NCBI GenBank assembly: GCA_947683625.1
Contig: CANTUR010000130.1
Location: forward strand, 62,001 to 126,000
Reading direction: 5' to 3'
DNA length: 64,000 bases
Source of the DNA: Mallotus nudiflorus
Taxonomy: Eukaryota > Streptophyta > Magnoliopsida > Malpighiales > Euphorbiaceae
Shown: in pieces, positions 26,338 through 37,015 of the stretch
Position numbering within the stretch: the stretch's first letter is position 1
Layout: every line of letters begins with the position of its first letter
The notes under the pieces: model-generated
Told to the model about the DNA's origin: nothing
Databases searched by the model: none
The model's input: the letters and a program-made list of their open reading frames with translations, nothing else
Made by a program: the position numbers and the translations under genes

Positions 26338-29300
26338 TCAAGACTCAGGAGCATATTCTTGTATCGCTGTTGCTAATTTATTTCGTTCCTCCTCTGTTTT
26401 TGTTCTAATTAAGAAGGTACGTGCCACAACACTATTATTATCACCACCATCATCACTCTGCAAAAGAAAAAGCAGTATTTATTTTTTCATAATATATAAC
26501 AGTAAAATGTTTCTCCAAGAATCAAAGTCAACTATAAATAACCTCCGAAAAAATTACGACTATAACTTATTACTTAGTGGATTATCTACAATTTTTCAAT
26601 TAATCACAATACTATCACCTTTTTCTAGAGAACTTTATAGTTAATATTAGATCTGAGAACGTTGTTCTAAAATACCAACTATTAACATTATTACTTTTGC
26701 CACGGATGTTTAGAAAAGTTTTATGATGGCTGATCTAAGGGAAACATAAGATAATATGTTCCACCCTAAGAGTAAGACATTAGCATTATCATGACAAATG
26801 CAAAAACAATCCTATTAGTGAAAGGTCTACATTTCTTACACTTGAATAACACAACCTCAGGTTTGAAAATGAAAAAGTTACAGCTCTAAAAGAATTTTTA
26901 AATTTTAGCAGTTTCCAAGCCTCCTACTGCCTACTTCAGAGATGATCAGAATGTGAAATATAGGAAGGATTACCGCAGTGTGAAATATTGCAACAAGGGA
27001 ATTCTTTTGTGCATTTGTCTTGATCCCTGGATATAGCAAAGCATTTAATACTACTCTGCCCGCCTGCCATCAGCAAACAAAACAGAAAGTAAGACCCCAC
27101 ATGCACTAAATGTAAACATTTGTAGTTTTCATAGACATGGTTCAAAGTAAACATTATGACGCATCTATTTACATCACCAAAATATGCATAAGGAGAAAGA
27201 AGTGATCGAAGCCAGTTGAGAATAAACCACTAATAAAATGTTTTAGAATCCAAGATAACGGAACCCACGTCATTTCGAACAACTATTGTTGGTTTGGATT
27301 CTTTTGTACCCTTGTTGACACCCTCTTTGCATTTGATGGCAAGCTGTCCCATGCCTTTGTCTTTCCATGTGTCTTTATCTGATACATCATTTGACTGGAC
27401 AAATCAAAGAGCAAAGCAGACAACTCAGACGCAAAGTGGTAAAAACATTGTCAAGCCCAGAATGAACATAATGATATGGTTGATAAAAGGATGAGAAGTA
27501 AAACAGGAGTGGAGAAGACAAGTAATATATCTAGTGAAGTATATCATGAAAAACAATATACAAAGAAATAAATTTATTATGATGGCATTAGCATGAACCC
27601 ATATTCAATTTAAGTAGAGGTGAATAGTGACCAACTCTTTCAATAGCATTATTCCCCCTGATTCTCTTTGGAACACAATCAACCTCATCTAGACACCAAA
27701 GCCCTTGACACATATGCTATAACCATCTTCCAACCACTCAAAAGTCAGAACAAACTAAAAAACAGATCTTAAGTCTTAACACCAAAAACATATATGTAAC
27801 AGTAATTATCAAGTTGAAGAGGCTAAATTTTCCAGAAAATGTATTCAAATAATGCTTCCTCTCTTTGAATGGCATCAGCAAGCATAGGTCGATATAGCAT
27901 ACCTTAACATACAGCTTGCACTTGACTTCATGGACAACTATACTACCCTTTTCTTCAGACTTCTTCACTGATGGACTGCTGGGTTGCTCCGGTTCATTTT
28001 CTGACAAAGGAAACAAGTGCCCAATTCAGTATCACTACAAACTGTTCTGCTTCTTTTTATGTGGGCCCTCAGAAGTAACTAATGAAAGTGCCATATACCA
28101 GTTTTAATGTCAATTATCATACGACATGCAAATAAATTTTTTTCCACTAGGCTTACCATTAAGTCATGATTTTCTGGACCAGAAAAATGAACCAATAAAA
28201 TGAAAGCATAAAGCCAATATTTTGAAGCTTAAACCTCTTTTCAAATTACTATGACAACATATATCCCCAAGAAATGCAAATATGCAATCATTATCTAATG
28301 CACATATGATGATGAAAAGATAGAATGAAAAATAAGACAGCCAAATGATGATGATAATAAAATTCACCACAGGGTTTGGGTGCAATCAATAATGAAATCG
28401 GAAAAATAAAAAATTGCACAAGGGGAAAGAAAAAAAAAGTTTCATCTTACCATCATCAGCATCATCTGAAGTGCTATGATTTGTGGGAGTAGAATTTTGA
28501 CCTCCTGGGATAAATTAGCAAAACAATGGTCAGACTTCAGGTCCAATAACTCCTCACTAAAACAACAGTTGGGAAGTATTAAGTAGTACAAATAGATGCC
28601 TATTCAACTCTCAAGACCTCAGATTAATATGTAAAACTCAAAATTAACACGCCATGAGCCCCTGTACATATAGTGTGGTCCGGACAATCTTATGGACATA
28701 TCCTTTTTAGTGTGTCATAAAGTATGTGTTCACAATAGAAAATTGCTTAACCTATATTAAAATGCTTCCATCCCCCTCCACTAGAATTAAGACAACCTTC
28801 TTTCTTGAATTATGGCAGCCACTGCACCATAACAAATGTATGTTGCTTGACTAAGCATCATACAAAGACATTTCTAGCTTAACATCTTAAAGCTGCCAAT
28901 TTACAAGATACAAATTTCAAATAACATAGATTTAATAATACAGTATAATACCTACCAAGCGAAAATATAGTTGGAGATTTGGAAAACGTTCCTGTGCTTT
29001 GGTTGTTGGAGAACAATACTGAGGTTTGACTGACAGAAGAAACTGTAGAGCTGTGACTGTTGGAGAACAATCCAGTATTTTGGTTAGCGAAAGAGAGTCC
29101 AAAACTAGGACTGCTGGAGAAAAGTCCTGAGCTTTGACTAGCAGAAGAAACCGTGGAGCTCTGACTATTGGAGAAGAATCCAGAACTCTGGCTCTTGGAG
29201 AATAGTCCAGTGCCTTGGCTGTTTGAGAATAAACCAGAGCTCTGACTACTACATAACATGCCAGAGCTCATATTTGAGCTCTGGCTACTAGAGAAAACAC

Positions 29301-30261
29301 CTCCAGAACTTTGGTTGTTGGAGAATACACCAGAACTCCATGATGCAGTAAAGCTTGTACTTGTACTCGGTGGAACAAGCCCAGTTTTTCCTTGAAACAA
29401 CTTGCTTTCATCATTGTTTTTAATTTCAGGCACTAATTTCTTTCCAGAAGTGACAGATTCAGCAGCAGCAGTTCCTCTTTCAGAATTAGCTTTGAGCCAA
29501 TTCACGACATCACTGAACTTCTCCTGCACAAAAAAAAAAAAAAAAAAAAATCTCATAAATGGAAAACCCCTATTAATGAGAATAGATGTCACATTTGAAT
29601 TAGGATTAAAAACCGTTGATAAACTAAATAAGCAAGTACCATAATGTTTGAAGCATGAGCAAGGTAATCTCGAACCCCATCTTCCCAGAGTTCATCAGGG
29701 TGATTCTTCAGTTGCGCTTGCACCCAGCTATCACAATAAAAGGATAAACAACAGATACTCAGTAATCTTGAACAACAAACAGCAGTAAATAAAATATAAC
29801 TAGTTACTCCAAAGACCCATTAGTGGAGTTTAAAGAATTCATCTAGTCCAACACTAATTTTCTTTAAAAAAAAAAAGCAGCAAAATAATAAATCAGGACA
29901 AAAGAGCTATTATGACAACTAAATAAATGTGGACCTGGCAAATTGAGTATTGAGAGCTCTCACATGCTGTAGAGAAGACTCAGCTCGTTTCACATCCAGT
30001 GTTAGAGATTGAGCTGATGGCTCTGCTCTATGAACATCCATGGGGGATCCTGACATTACTCTTTTGTTCCTAAACTGAAAAATCCATATCATATAATCAG
30101 CTTTTCCCCAACCATAAAATCAATCATTTAACAAATCGAAATCGAATAGAACAGGTCAGCTAAATTAGGGTTTTAAGAGCTAAAATAAAAGAGCGACTCA
30201 CAGCCGCGTCATTGGCGTCCGGCGCCGACTCCAAGACGGCGAAACGTTTCGCTCCTTTCAT
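26338..30261 (-). CDS. NUP50: NUP50-like nuclear pore protein with Ran-binding domain
   Basis: Nine coding exons: 30261-30202, 30074-29935, 29727-29640, 29523-28956, 28504-28451, 28000-27903, 27394-27269, 27063-26974 and 26457-26338. They join in frame to 447 codons plus stop TGA. The N-terminus MKGAKRFAVLES and the block WVQAQLKNHPDELWEDG (from residue 67) match plant NUP50-type proteins. Exon 4 encodes a Ser-rich series of about a dozen variants of SSGLFSNSQ (residues about 145-285). The C-terminus (about 315-447), with HEVKCKLYVK, KDKGMGQLAIKCKEG and LLYPGIKTN, is a RanBD1-type PH fold. NUP50 proteins sit at the nuclear basket and help recycle importin-alpha with Ran. All introns are GT-AG. 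No defects are seen. Plants have several NUP50-type paralogues, and which one this is was not decided. Confidence 0.9.
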
Positions 30262-30520
30262 GATTTTTGGCTTTTTTTCTGTTGGATTTTGATGGAAAAA
30301 GCGAAAAAAATTTTGAACTTTTTGAAAAAAAAATCGGCTTTTGTATCAGGCTGTTCAAAGAAAATAAAATGAAAAAAGAAGAAGAGGTGATTGTAATTTC
30401 AAGGACTCGTTTGATCAAAAGTAGGGATGATATTAGCCGTTTGATCAGGTGGGGAACTAACTTTCAATTGGGACCGTCAAATCTGCTTGTTGATTAGGGC
30501 TCATCTCATGAGGGGCTCGA

Positions 30521-30549
30521 CTTATATATAGCCCATGTTGGCCACGTGC
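30521..30549 (-). promoter_or_regulatory. Predicted TATA box, TGGGC element and G-box of the NUP50-like gene
   Basis: On the minus strand TATATATAA (30530-30522) is preceded by ATGGGCT, a TGGGCY-type site common in plant housekeeping promoters. GCACGTGG lies at 30549-30542. The box is about 260 bases upstream of the ATG, leaving a leader of about 230 bases with no sign of an intron. Confidence 0.5.
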
Positions 30550-31067
30550 TCTGCTTTGTGGAGCCTACCACTCGATTGTTGCAGACAGCTTTTTGGGCTT
30601 AGGAGCTGAACTCCAATAGGAAATTACATCCTACTTAACAATTTAATTAGTCATTTTTATTTCCAATCCAAAATAAATTTTACACTAAATTTGTGTATGT
30701 CCTATAATTTTATCTGCAACTTATAACATTAATTTTTACATTAAAAAATATTTTTTTTATATTCTTTTATACCTTTTATTATTTATTATTTTCTTATTTT
30801 TTATTTATTTTCTTTACAAATTACACTCATAAATTTAATTTGTTACATATTCATCCAATTTAAATATTTTTACTATTTATTTATAATATTATATTTATTC
30901 TAACCAAAATTTAGTTTAATAATGAATTATCTTAATTCAAATTTTATATAAGTGCAAGTAAAATTTAGTAACAATAATAGTCAAATAAATATTAGGATGT
31001 AATATTTAATAATACAAAACATTACAATTTAGTTAATTAAAACACATAAAACATTACAATTCATTCA
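30550..31067. other. AT-rich spacer between NUP50-like promoter and Harbinger relic
   Basis: A second TGGGCTTA-type motif lies near 30595. The rest is AT-rich and probably includes the eroded terminal part of the Harbinger element. Its inverted repeats could not be identified. Confidence 0.5.
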
Positions 31068-33039
31068 TTATTGTGAATTGCTATATTGTTCCCACAAATG
31101 TTCTATTAATGCATTCCGAAGTGTAACATGAGCTTCTTTATCCTTGATTTGTTTATATTGAGGAAGAAATTGTTAAAATCGGATATTTTCTTTCTCTACT
31201 ATTTCAACTGTTGGTATTGGTGCCTTTGAGGCATCTTCAATTGTGGCCTTAAGATCATGTTCATCTTCAATTATCATATTATGCATGATCATGCATGTAG
31301 TCATTATATCATGTAATACATTTTTTCTCCAAAAAAGTGTTGCACCAGTAATAATTGCGAAACATGGTTGTAGAACTCTAAAAACATGATCAACATATTT
31401 CCTATATGTCTCTTATTTCATTGCAAAATATTATTTCTTTGGATCGCATGGCTCATGAATTGTTTGCACAATAGTGAACTATTTTGGATATATACTCTCA
31501 GCTAAATAATAACCTATATTATATTCTTTTCCTTGAATAACAACATAAGCAAAAGAGGAGCTATACCTTGAGCAAGATTGGACATCAAATGAGATAACTT
31601 TAACACATTGATGTCATTATTGGTATCCGGCATGCCAAAATAGGCATACCATAGCCAAAAATCATAATCAGTTATAACTTCCTAAATAATAGTTGGTGAT
31701 CCACTATATCTGGTATATTGTCCAACCCATGATGTTGGACAACTTTTTCACTTCCAATGCATACAATCTAAACTCCCTAACATTCTTGGAAATCCACATC
31801 GTTGACCAATATGGAGTAGTATAGCAACATCATTAGCTGTAGGTGCTTTGCGGTATCATTCAGAAAAAATTTCTACCATAGCACGACAAAATCTCTTCAT
31901 ACTTTCAATTGCCATTGACTTCCCAATTTTTACGTATTCATTTGTAGCATCTGTTAGTAGACTATAAGGGTGTAACCAAGCCCAGCTGCACGGTGTTTGG
32001 CTCATTAAAAAGCTCATTCGAGCTCATTCACTAAGTTAAATGAGTCGAGGGCCGAACATAATTTTAAAACTCATAAGCTAAACGAGTTGAGCCCAAGTAT
32101 CTTGGAACTCGGCTCGTGAACAGACTCGTTAAGTAAGCATGTGAATAGACTCGTTTACTATCTCATAAATTTAAATATTAGTATTAAGTAATGGTATTAA
32201 ATAGGTATAATTAAGGAAACTTTTTTAAGTTATTTTGGTTTTTAAGTACTTTTATATTACTTTACTTTTATCACCTTAAAAAAAACTATGGAAGGCATCA
32301 TAATATAAATTAAGTATTGATATTAAATAAACTACATAATCTTAATGTTATAAAATTTTTTAGTGTTATTATATAATATTAATGTAATATTAAATAAATA
32401 TAACATTGATTAAAATTGTTATTATAAATTATAATTTAATTTGAAATATTTCATCACAAAAATATATAATTTTATTGTCATAACTAAATAATTTGTCCAT
32501 AACTATAAAATTACGTATTTTTGATTTAATCTAATTCACAAAAAAATCCCTCTTAACCTATCTCATAAATAAATAATTTGTCTATATCCATCAAATTATA
32601 TAATTTTCTCAAAACTACATAGTTTTGATTTAACCTAATTCTCTAACACTGTGTTTGGGAAGGAGGAAAATAAGGGAGGATAGAAAATGGGAGAGAAAAC
32701 ACTTTTTAATTAATTAATAATTATGTAAATGACAACAAATCATATAAATTTTTACTTAGCTAAATTAAACTAAATGAATTATATAAATTTTGTACTCAAT
32801 TAAATTAAACTAAATTTGTGTTTGAGTATAGTAATACTTAATTATAGAAAAAATGTAAAATAGTTCATATAAATAAATATGACTCATTTTTCATGTGTTT
32901 AAATCTACTAGGAACTATTAGCAAAAAAAAAAAAATCTACTAGAAATTAAAATTCTAGCACTACAATGCTACAAGGAAAAAAATCATAATACACATAAAA
33001 TTCTAGCGCTGCAAGCTCATATATATATATATATATATG

Positions 33040-33141
33040 CAACAAAAAATCATTTGTAACTTATGGGATTCGAACCGGTGACTAATTACAAGAAGAGAAA
33101 AACACCTTCCACAAAGTCGTGTTACAAATGATTTTTTGTTG
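33040..33141. repeat. Foldback repeat with perfect 21-bp arms (possible MITE)
   Basis: The 21 bases at 33040-33060, starting CAACAAAAAATC, are the exact reverse complement of 33121-33141. The 60-base loop contains GGGATTCGAACCGG. It lies inside hAT-like copy 2, next to a (TA)n tract. No clear target duplication was seen. Confidence 0.7.
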
Positions 33142-33261
33142 TTTTTTAAGCTGAAAAGGAAGTTGTTCATCAATAAAAATAAATTTGATAAACAAAAAGT
33201 TTAACAATAAAAAAATAATAAATAAAAGGTTTGTAATAAGTATTATTTTTTAATGCATGGG

Positions 33262-34083
33262 CATAACTATAAAATTATGCAGGTTTGTAAAAACTACTTA
33301 GTTTTACTCAAAATTACATAGTTTTGATTTATCTTAATTCAATAAAAAATCCCTCTTAGTTTTCTATAACCATTAAAATCTTTCTTAATTTATCCTAACC
33401 ATAAAAAATCCCCTTTTCACTTCAATTTTTCTATAACCATAAAATTATATAATTTTCTCAAAACTACATAGTTTTATTCAAAAATACATAGTTGTTATTT
33501 TACCTAATTCACTAAACATCACTCTTCACTTTAACATATTTCATTCAATTCTCATTTATTTAACCTAATCTTAATGTTATAAAATTATTTAGTATTGTTG
33601 TTAAATAAATATAAATTTTTTATTATAAATTATAATTTAATTTGATTTACCTCATCATAAAAATATATAATTTTAATGTCATAAATAAATAATTTGTCCA
33701 TAACTATAAAATTATGTAGGTTTGTAAAAACTACATAGTTTTACTCAAAACTATATAATTTTGATTTATTCTAATTTAATAAAAATCCCTTTTAGTTTTC
33801 TAGAACCATAAAAATATCTCTTAATTTATTCTAACCATAAAAAATCCCTCGTCACTTTAATTTGTCTATAACCATAAAATTATATAATTTTCTCAAAACT
33901 ACGTAGTTTTATGCAAAAATACATAGTTTTTATTTTACCTAATTCATTAGACATCACTCTTCACTTTAACCTATTTCATTTATTCTCATTCATTTAACCT
34001 AATCTTAATGTTATAAAATTATTTAGTATTGTTGTTAAACAAATATAAAATTGTTATTATAAATTATAATTTAATTAGATTAT
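33262..34083 (+). repeat. Two tandem copies of a 437-bp unit inside hAT-like copy 2
   Basis: The phrase CATAACTATAAAATTATG recurs at 33262 and 33699, and AGGTTTGTAAAAACTAC at 33281 and 33718, both exactly 437 bases apart. Similarity continues through most of the unit, including CTAACCATAAAAAATCCC and CACTCTTCACTTTAAC. Diverged pieces of the same unit also occur upstream at about 32310-32640. Confidence 0.8.
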
Positions 34084-36159
34084 TACAAATTATTATTATT
34101 ATTGAATCTTAAATACTAAATTATTATAAATAACTAAACATAACTACAAAACTACGTAGTTTTGGGCTAACTAATTCACTAAAATACTTCTTCTCCCTTT
34201 AACCTGTCTCTTTCAATAAAATTGAAATTAAACCTAATTCCTCTCTTCAAGCAATTTCAGTTGCCGCTTAGTGCTCACCCCACCCGTCATCTCATTGTCA
34301 TTACCGTCCAGCTAGCCATCAGTCCTTCCTCACCCTAGCACCTTGCCATCCTTCCTCACCTTCACCTTGCCATACCAGCTTACCTAGTCACCCCGCAGTC
34401 TTCCCGTCCATGTCATAACTTAGTGTACTGCCACACCATCGTCCTTTGTTGCCGATAGCATCGTCATTGTCCATGTCGCCGTCAATATGCACTAAGCTTA
34501 AGCTTGTCATCCTCACTTAATCTAAAGCTCGTCCTTCTCTTCTTACTGTGGTTTTCTTTATAGGTTAGTTGTTCTTCCTTTTTTTTGTTTGCATTTTATT
34601 GTTTGTTTGAAAAAATTAAACTTACATTATTTTGCTTTTTCTAAAATTGTAGTCCCTTCTCTCTATTTCTCTCTTTTTACATCTGTTACCAGTTGCCCCA
34701 ATTGGAGCAAATACTATTCAAGTTTTGTTATATGGTGAAGTTTTGGTTACATGTTAGCTATGGGATAAAACGAAAAGAAAAGTAATATCTTAAACTTTAA
34801 GTCTTATATTTATTTTTAATTTTTTTTGTATTTTAGCTGCTAATTTTTTTTTGGATATTTGTTGCACTTTTTTTAGGATCAAGAGGAAATCAAAGAGGTT
34901 AAAATACCTCTCACTTGAAGTTGATTATATAAAGGTCTTATCTTTGTGTTTATGTGATCTTGCATTTTGAATATAAAGTTGAATTTTGAAAAAAATTTGG
35001 TGGATGAGTTTTTGATTTGTTTGATCCTAACCAAGAGATCTTCATATTTTGTGGTAATGATCTTTCTCTATACCTCCTTCATGTTTTCTTTTACCATGTC
35101 CTTTATAATTTTTTTTTCTCCAATCATACCAATATACATATAAAATTGAGAAGTATAATTGATCTTTGTGATTATGATGACTTAAAAAAGTTTATTATAA
35201 ATGTTTATCTCTTTATCTTCATTTTTTCCCCATATTTTGGATAGGTGGATATCATAAAGACTTGATGCACAAACTCAACAAATTTTCCCTATAATTGAAT
35301 GATTGATATTTTGAACTCTTGAACTGAATCAAGTTAAATTAACTTTTATTGTCTTATTTTTTAAAAATTTATTTGTATGTTTGTTATTTTGGATGAACAT
35401 TTTCTTTAAATGTGTTTGGTTGTGTATTGGATTTGTAGAATTTTTAATTATTTTATAAGATTTATTTATTTTTTTTAGTTTGATTTGTTACATGTTCATG
35501 AGCTCATAAACGAGCTCAAACTGAGCTTTCCCATGAGCTCAAATCGAGCTCTTTCACGAGCGAGCTCGAGCTTAGCACAAATGAGCCTTCCTAAGCAAGC
35601 TTGAGCCAAGCTCGAGTAATAAATGAATGAGCTCAAGCTCAATCTTTTTTAACTAGAGCCAAGCCCCGAGCCTGGCCAATACTCGGCTCAACTTGACTTG
35701 ACTCGGTTACACCCTTAGTAGACCATGTGCCAACATCTGAAACACAACTGTTATTTTTTATATAGATGATAATCCAAGTCTTTCGAGCCCATTACACCGT
35801 TGTTCAAAAAAATTATTATGCCCTTTGACTGCATCAACAATACAAAGGAATAAATTGAGACATGTGATATTGATAACGAAAAAGATCATCATTATAGTGT
35901 GGATTGTTTGCAAAATAATCATTGAACAACGATCTGCAGCTTCACGATCGCGATTGATCACTATATGGCCTAAAATTGACCCACCATGGATAACTTGGTT
36001 ATTTTGTTGATTGAGATAATAAGCAATTAACATCTCATTATTATTAATTATTTATTGAATAATAGTGTCTCAGCTTCCCACTCCTCCATTAAATGGTTGC
36101 TTTGTTCATCATCTGATGATAAAGATTTAAAATTGGATGGACTTGGATTATTGGAATTC

Positions 36160-36161
<2 letters not shown>

Positions 36162-36203
<42 letters not shown>
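36162..36203. repeat. (TA)n microsatellite
   Basis: About 21 TA units directly upstream of the Harbinger ATG (minus strand). Confidence 0.95.
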
Positions 36204-36206
<3 letters not shown>

Positions 36207-36309
36207 ATATGGCTAATTCAAAAAGAGAAAGATAAAATTATTTTTAGGAGATAGTATGATTTTTTTCCATAATAAAGGATGTTATTTATAGATAAAATTT
36301 ATGCTAAGA

Positions 36310-37015
36310 TGATAAAGTTTACATTTTAATCCGACGGTTCAAATTTTGATAACATCTATACTATAGATGAGATGAGGATAATAAAAAAAAATATATTAAC
36401 GGTTGAGGTTAGGATGAAATCCATTCTGTTGTTGATATAATGATGAAATCCATCCAACAGTTATTTTGTGGATGAAATCCATCATATAGTTCATATAAGG
36501 ATAAGATAACAAAATTTAATCGGTGGAGATGTGGATGAAATTTATCCAATGGTTGAGATAATGATGAAATCCATCCAACAGTTAATATTTGGATAAAATA
36601 CATCGTACAGTTGAGATAATAACAAGTTAAAAAATTTTAATCGGATAGTGGAGATGAGGATGAAATCCATCATATGGTTTATATAAGGTTAAGTTAAAAA
36701 AAATTAATATGACAATAAAAATGAGGATAAAATCCATCATACGGTTGATATAAGGACAAGTTAAAAAAATTTAATTTGACAATGGAGATGAGGATAAAAT
36801 CTATTATACGGTTGAGATAAGGATATATTAAAAAATTTAATTTGACGGTGGAGATGAGGATGAAATCCATCCTATAGTTCAGATAATGATGAAATCCATC
36901 TAATGAATAATATTAGGATGAAATCCATCCTATAGTTTAGATAAAGATAAGATAAAAAAATTAATCCAACATTTGAAATGAAGATAAAATCCATCCAATA
37001 TTCTATTTATTCATC
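36310..37015. repeat. Degenerate tandem repeat, period about 67 bp
   Basis: The phrase GAGATGAGGATGAAATCCATC with variants recurs. ATGAGGAT starts at 36654, 36721, 36788 and 36854, spacing 67, 67 and 66 bases. Shorter half-units (TGATGAAATCCATCCAAC) are interspersed at 36440-36580 and 36890-36930. Open frames here are a by-product of the repeat. Confidence 0.75.

Larger units (their letters stand above)
31965..35717. mobile_element. hAT-like non-autonomous element, copy 2 (3.75 kb), inside the Harbinger relic
   Basis: The left terminus TAAGGGTGTAACC pairs with the right terminus GGTTACACCCTTA. The flanking octamers are GTAGACTA (31957-31964) and GTAGACCA (35718-35725), one mismatch apart, an 8-bp target duplication as made by hAT transposases. 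Removing the element and one octamer restores continuous transposase homology, which fixes both ends. Subterminal GAGCTC-rich arrays lie at 32000-32150 and 35490-35690. The interior has a 437-bp tandem repeat, a CT-rich segment at 34255-34550, and no transposase frame. It shares internal landmarks with copy 1 although the terminal sequences differ. Confidence 0.82.
31068..36160 (-). pseudogene. PIF/Harbinger-type transposase relic, split by a hAT-like insertion
   Basis: The reading starts at ATG 36160 (MNSNNPSPSNF) and ends at TAA 31070-31068. Before the insertion it reads GGSILGHIVINRDREAADR and DAVKGHNNFFEQR. After it come TDATNEYVKIGKSMAIES, LGSLDCMHWK (first catalytic Asp) and YFGMPDTNNDINVL (second Asp), then the usual tail HVTLRNALIEHLW. 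This is the DDE transposase of plant PIF/Harbinger elements (nuclease HARBI1-like). Several stops and frameshifts interrupt it even apart from the insert, so it is dead. The companion Myb-like protein of such elements was not found. The frame on both sides of the insert meets exactly at the duplicated octamer. Confidence 0.85.

Noticed and set aside
33061..33085. tRNA gene suggested by GGGATTCGAACCGG
   Set aside because: No acceptor stem, D-arm or anticodon arm can be formed around it on either strand.
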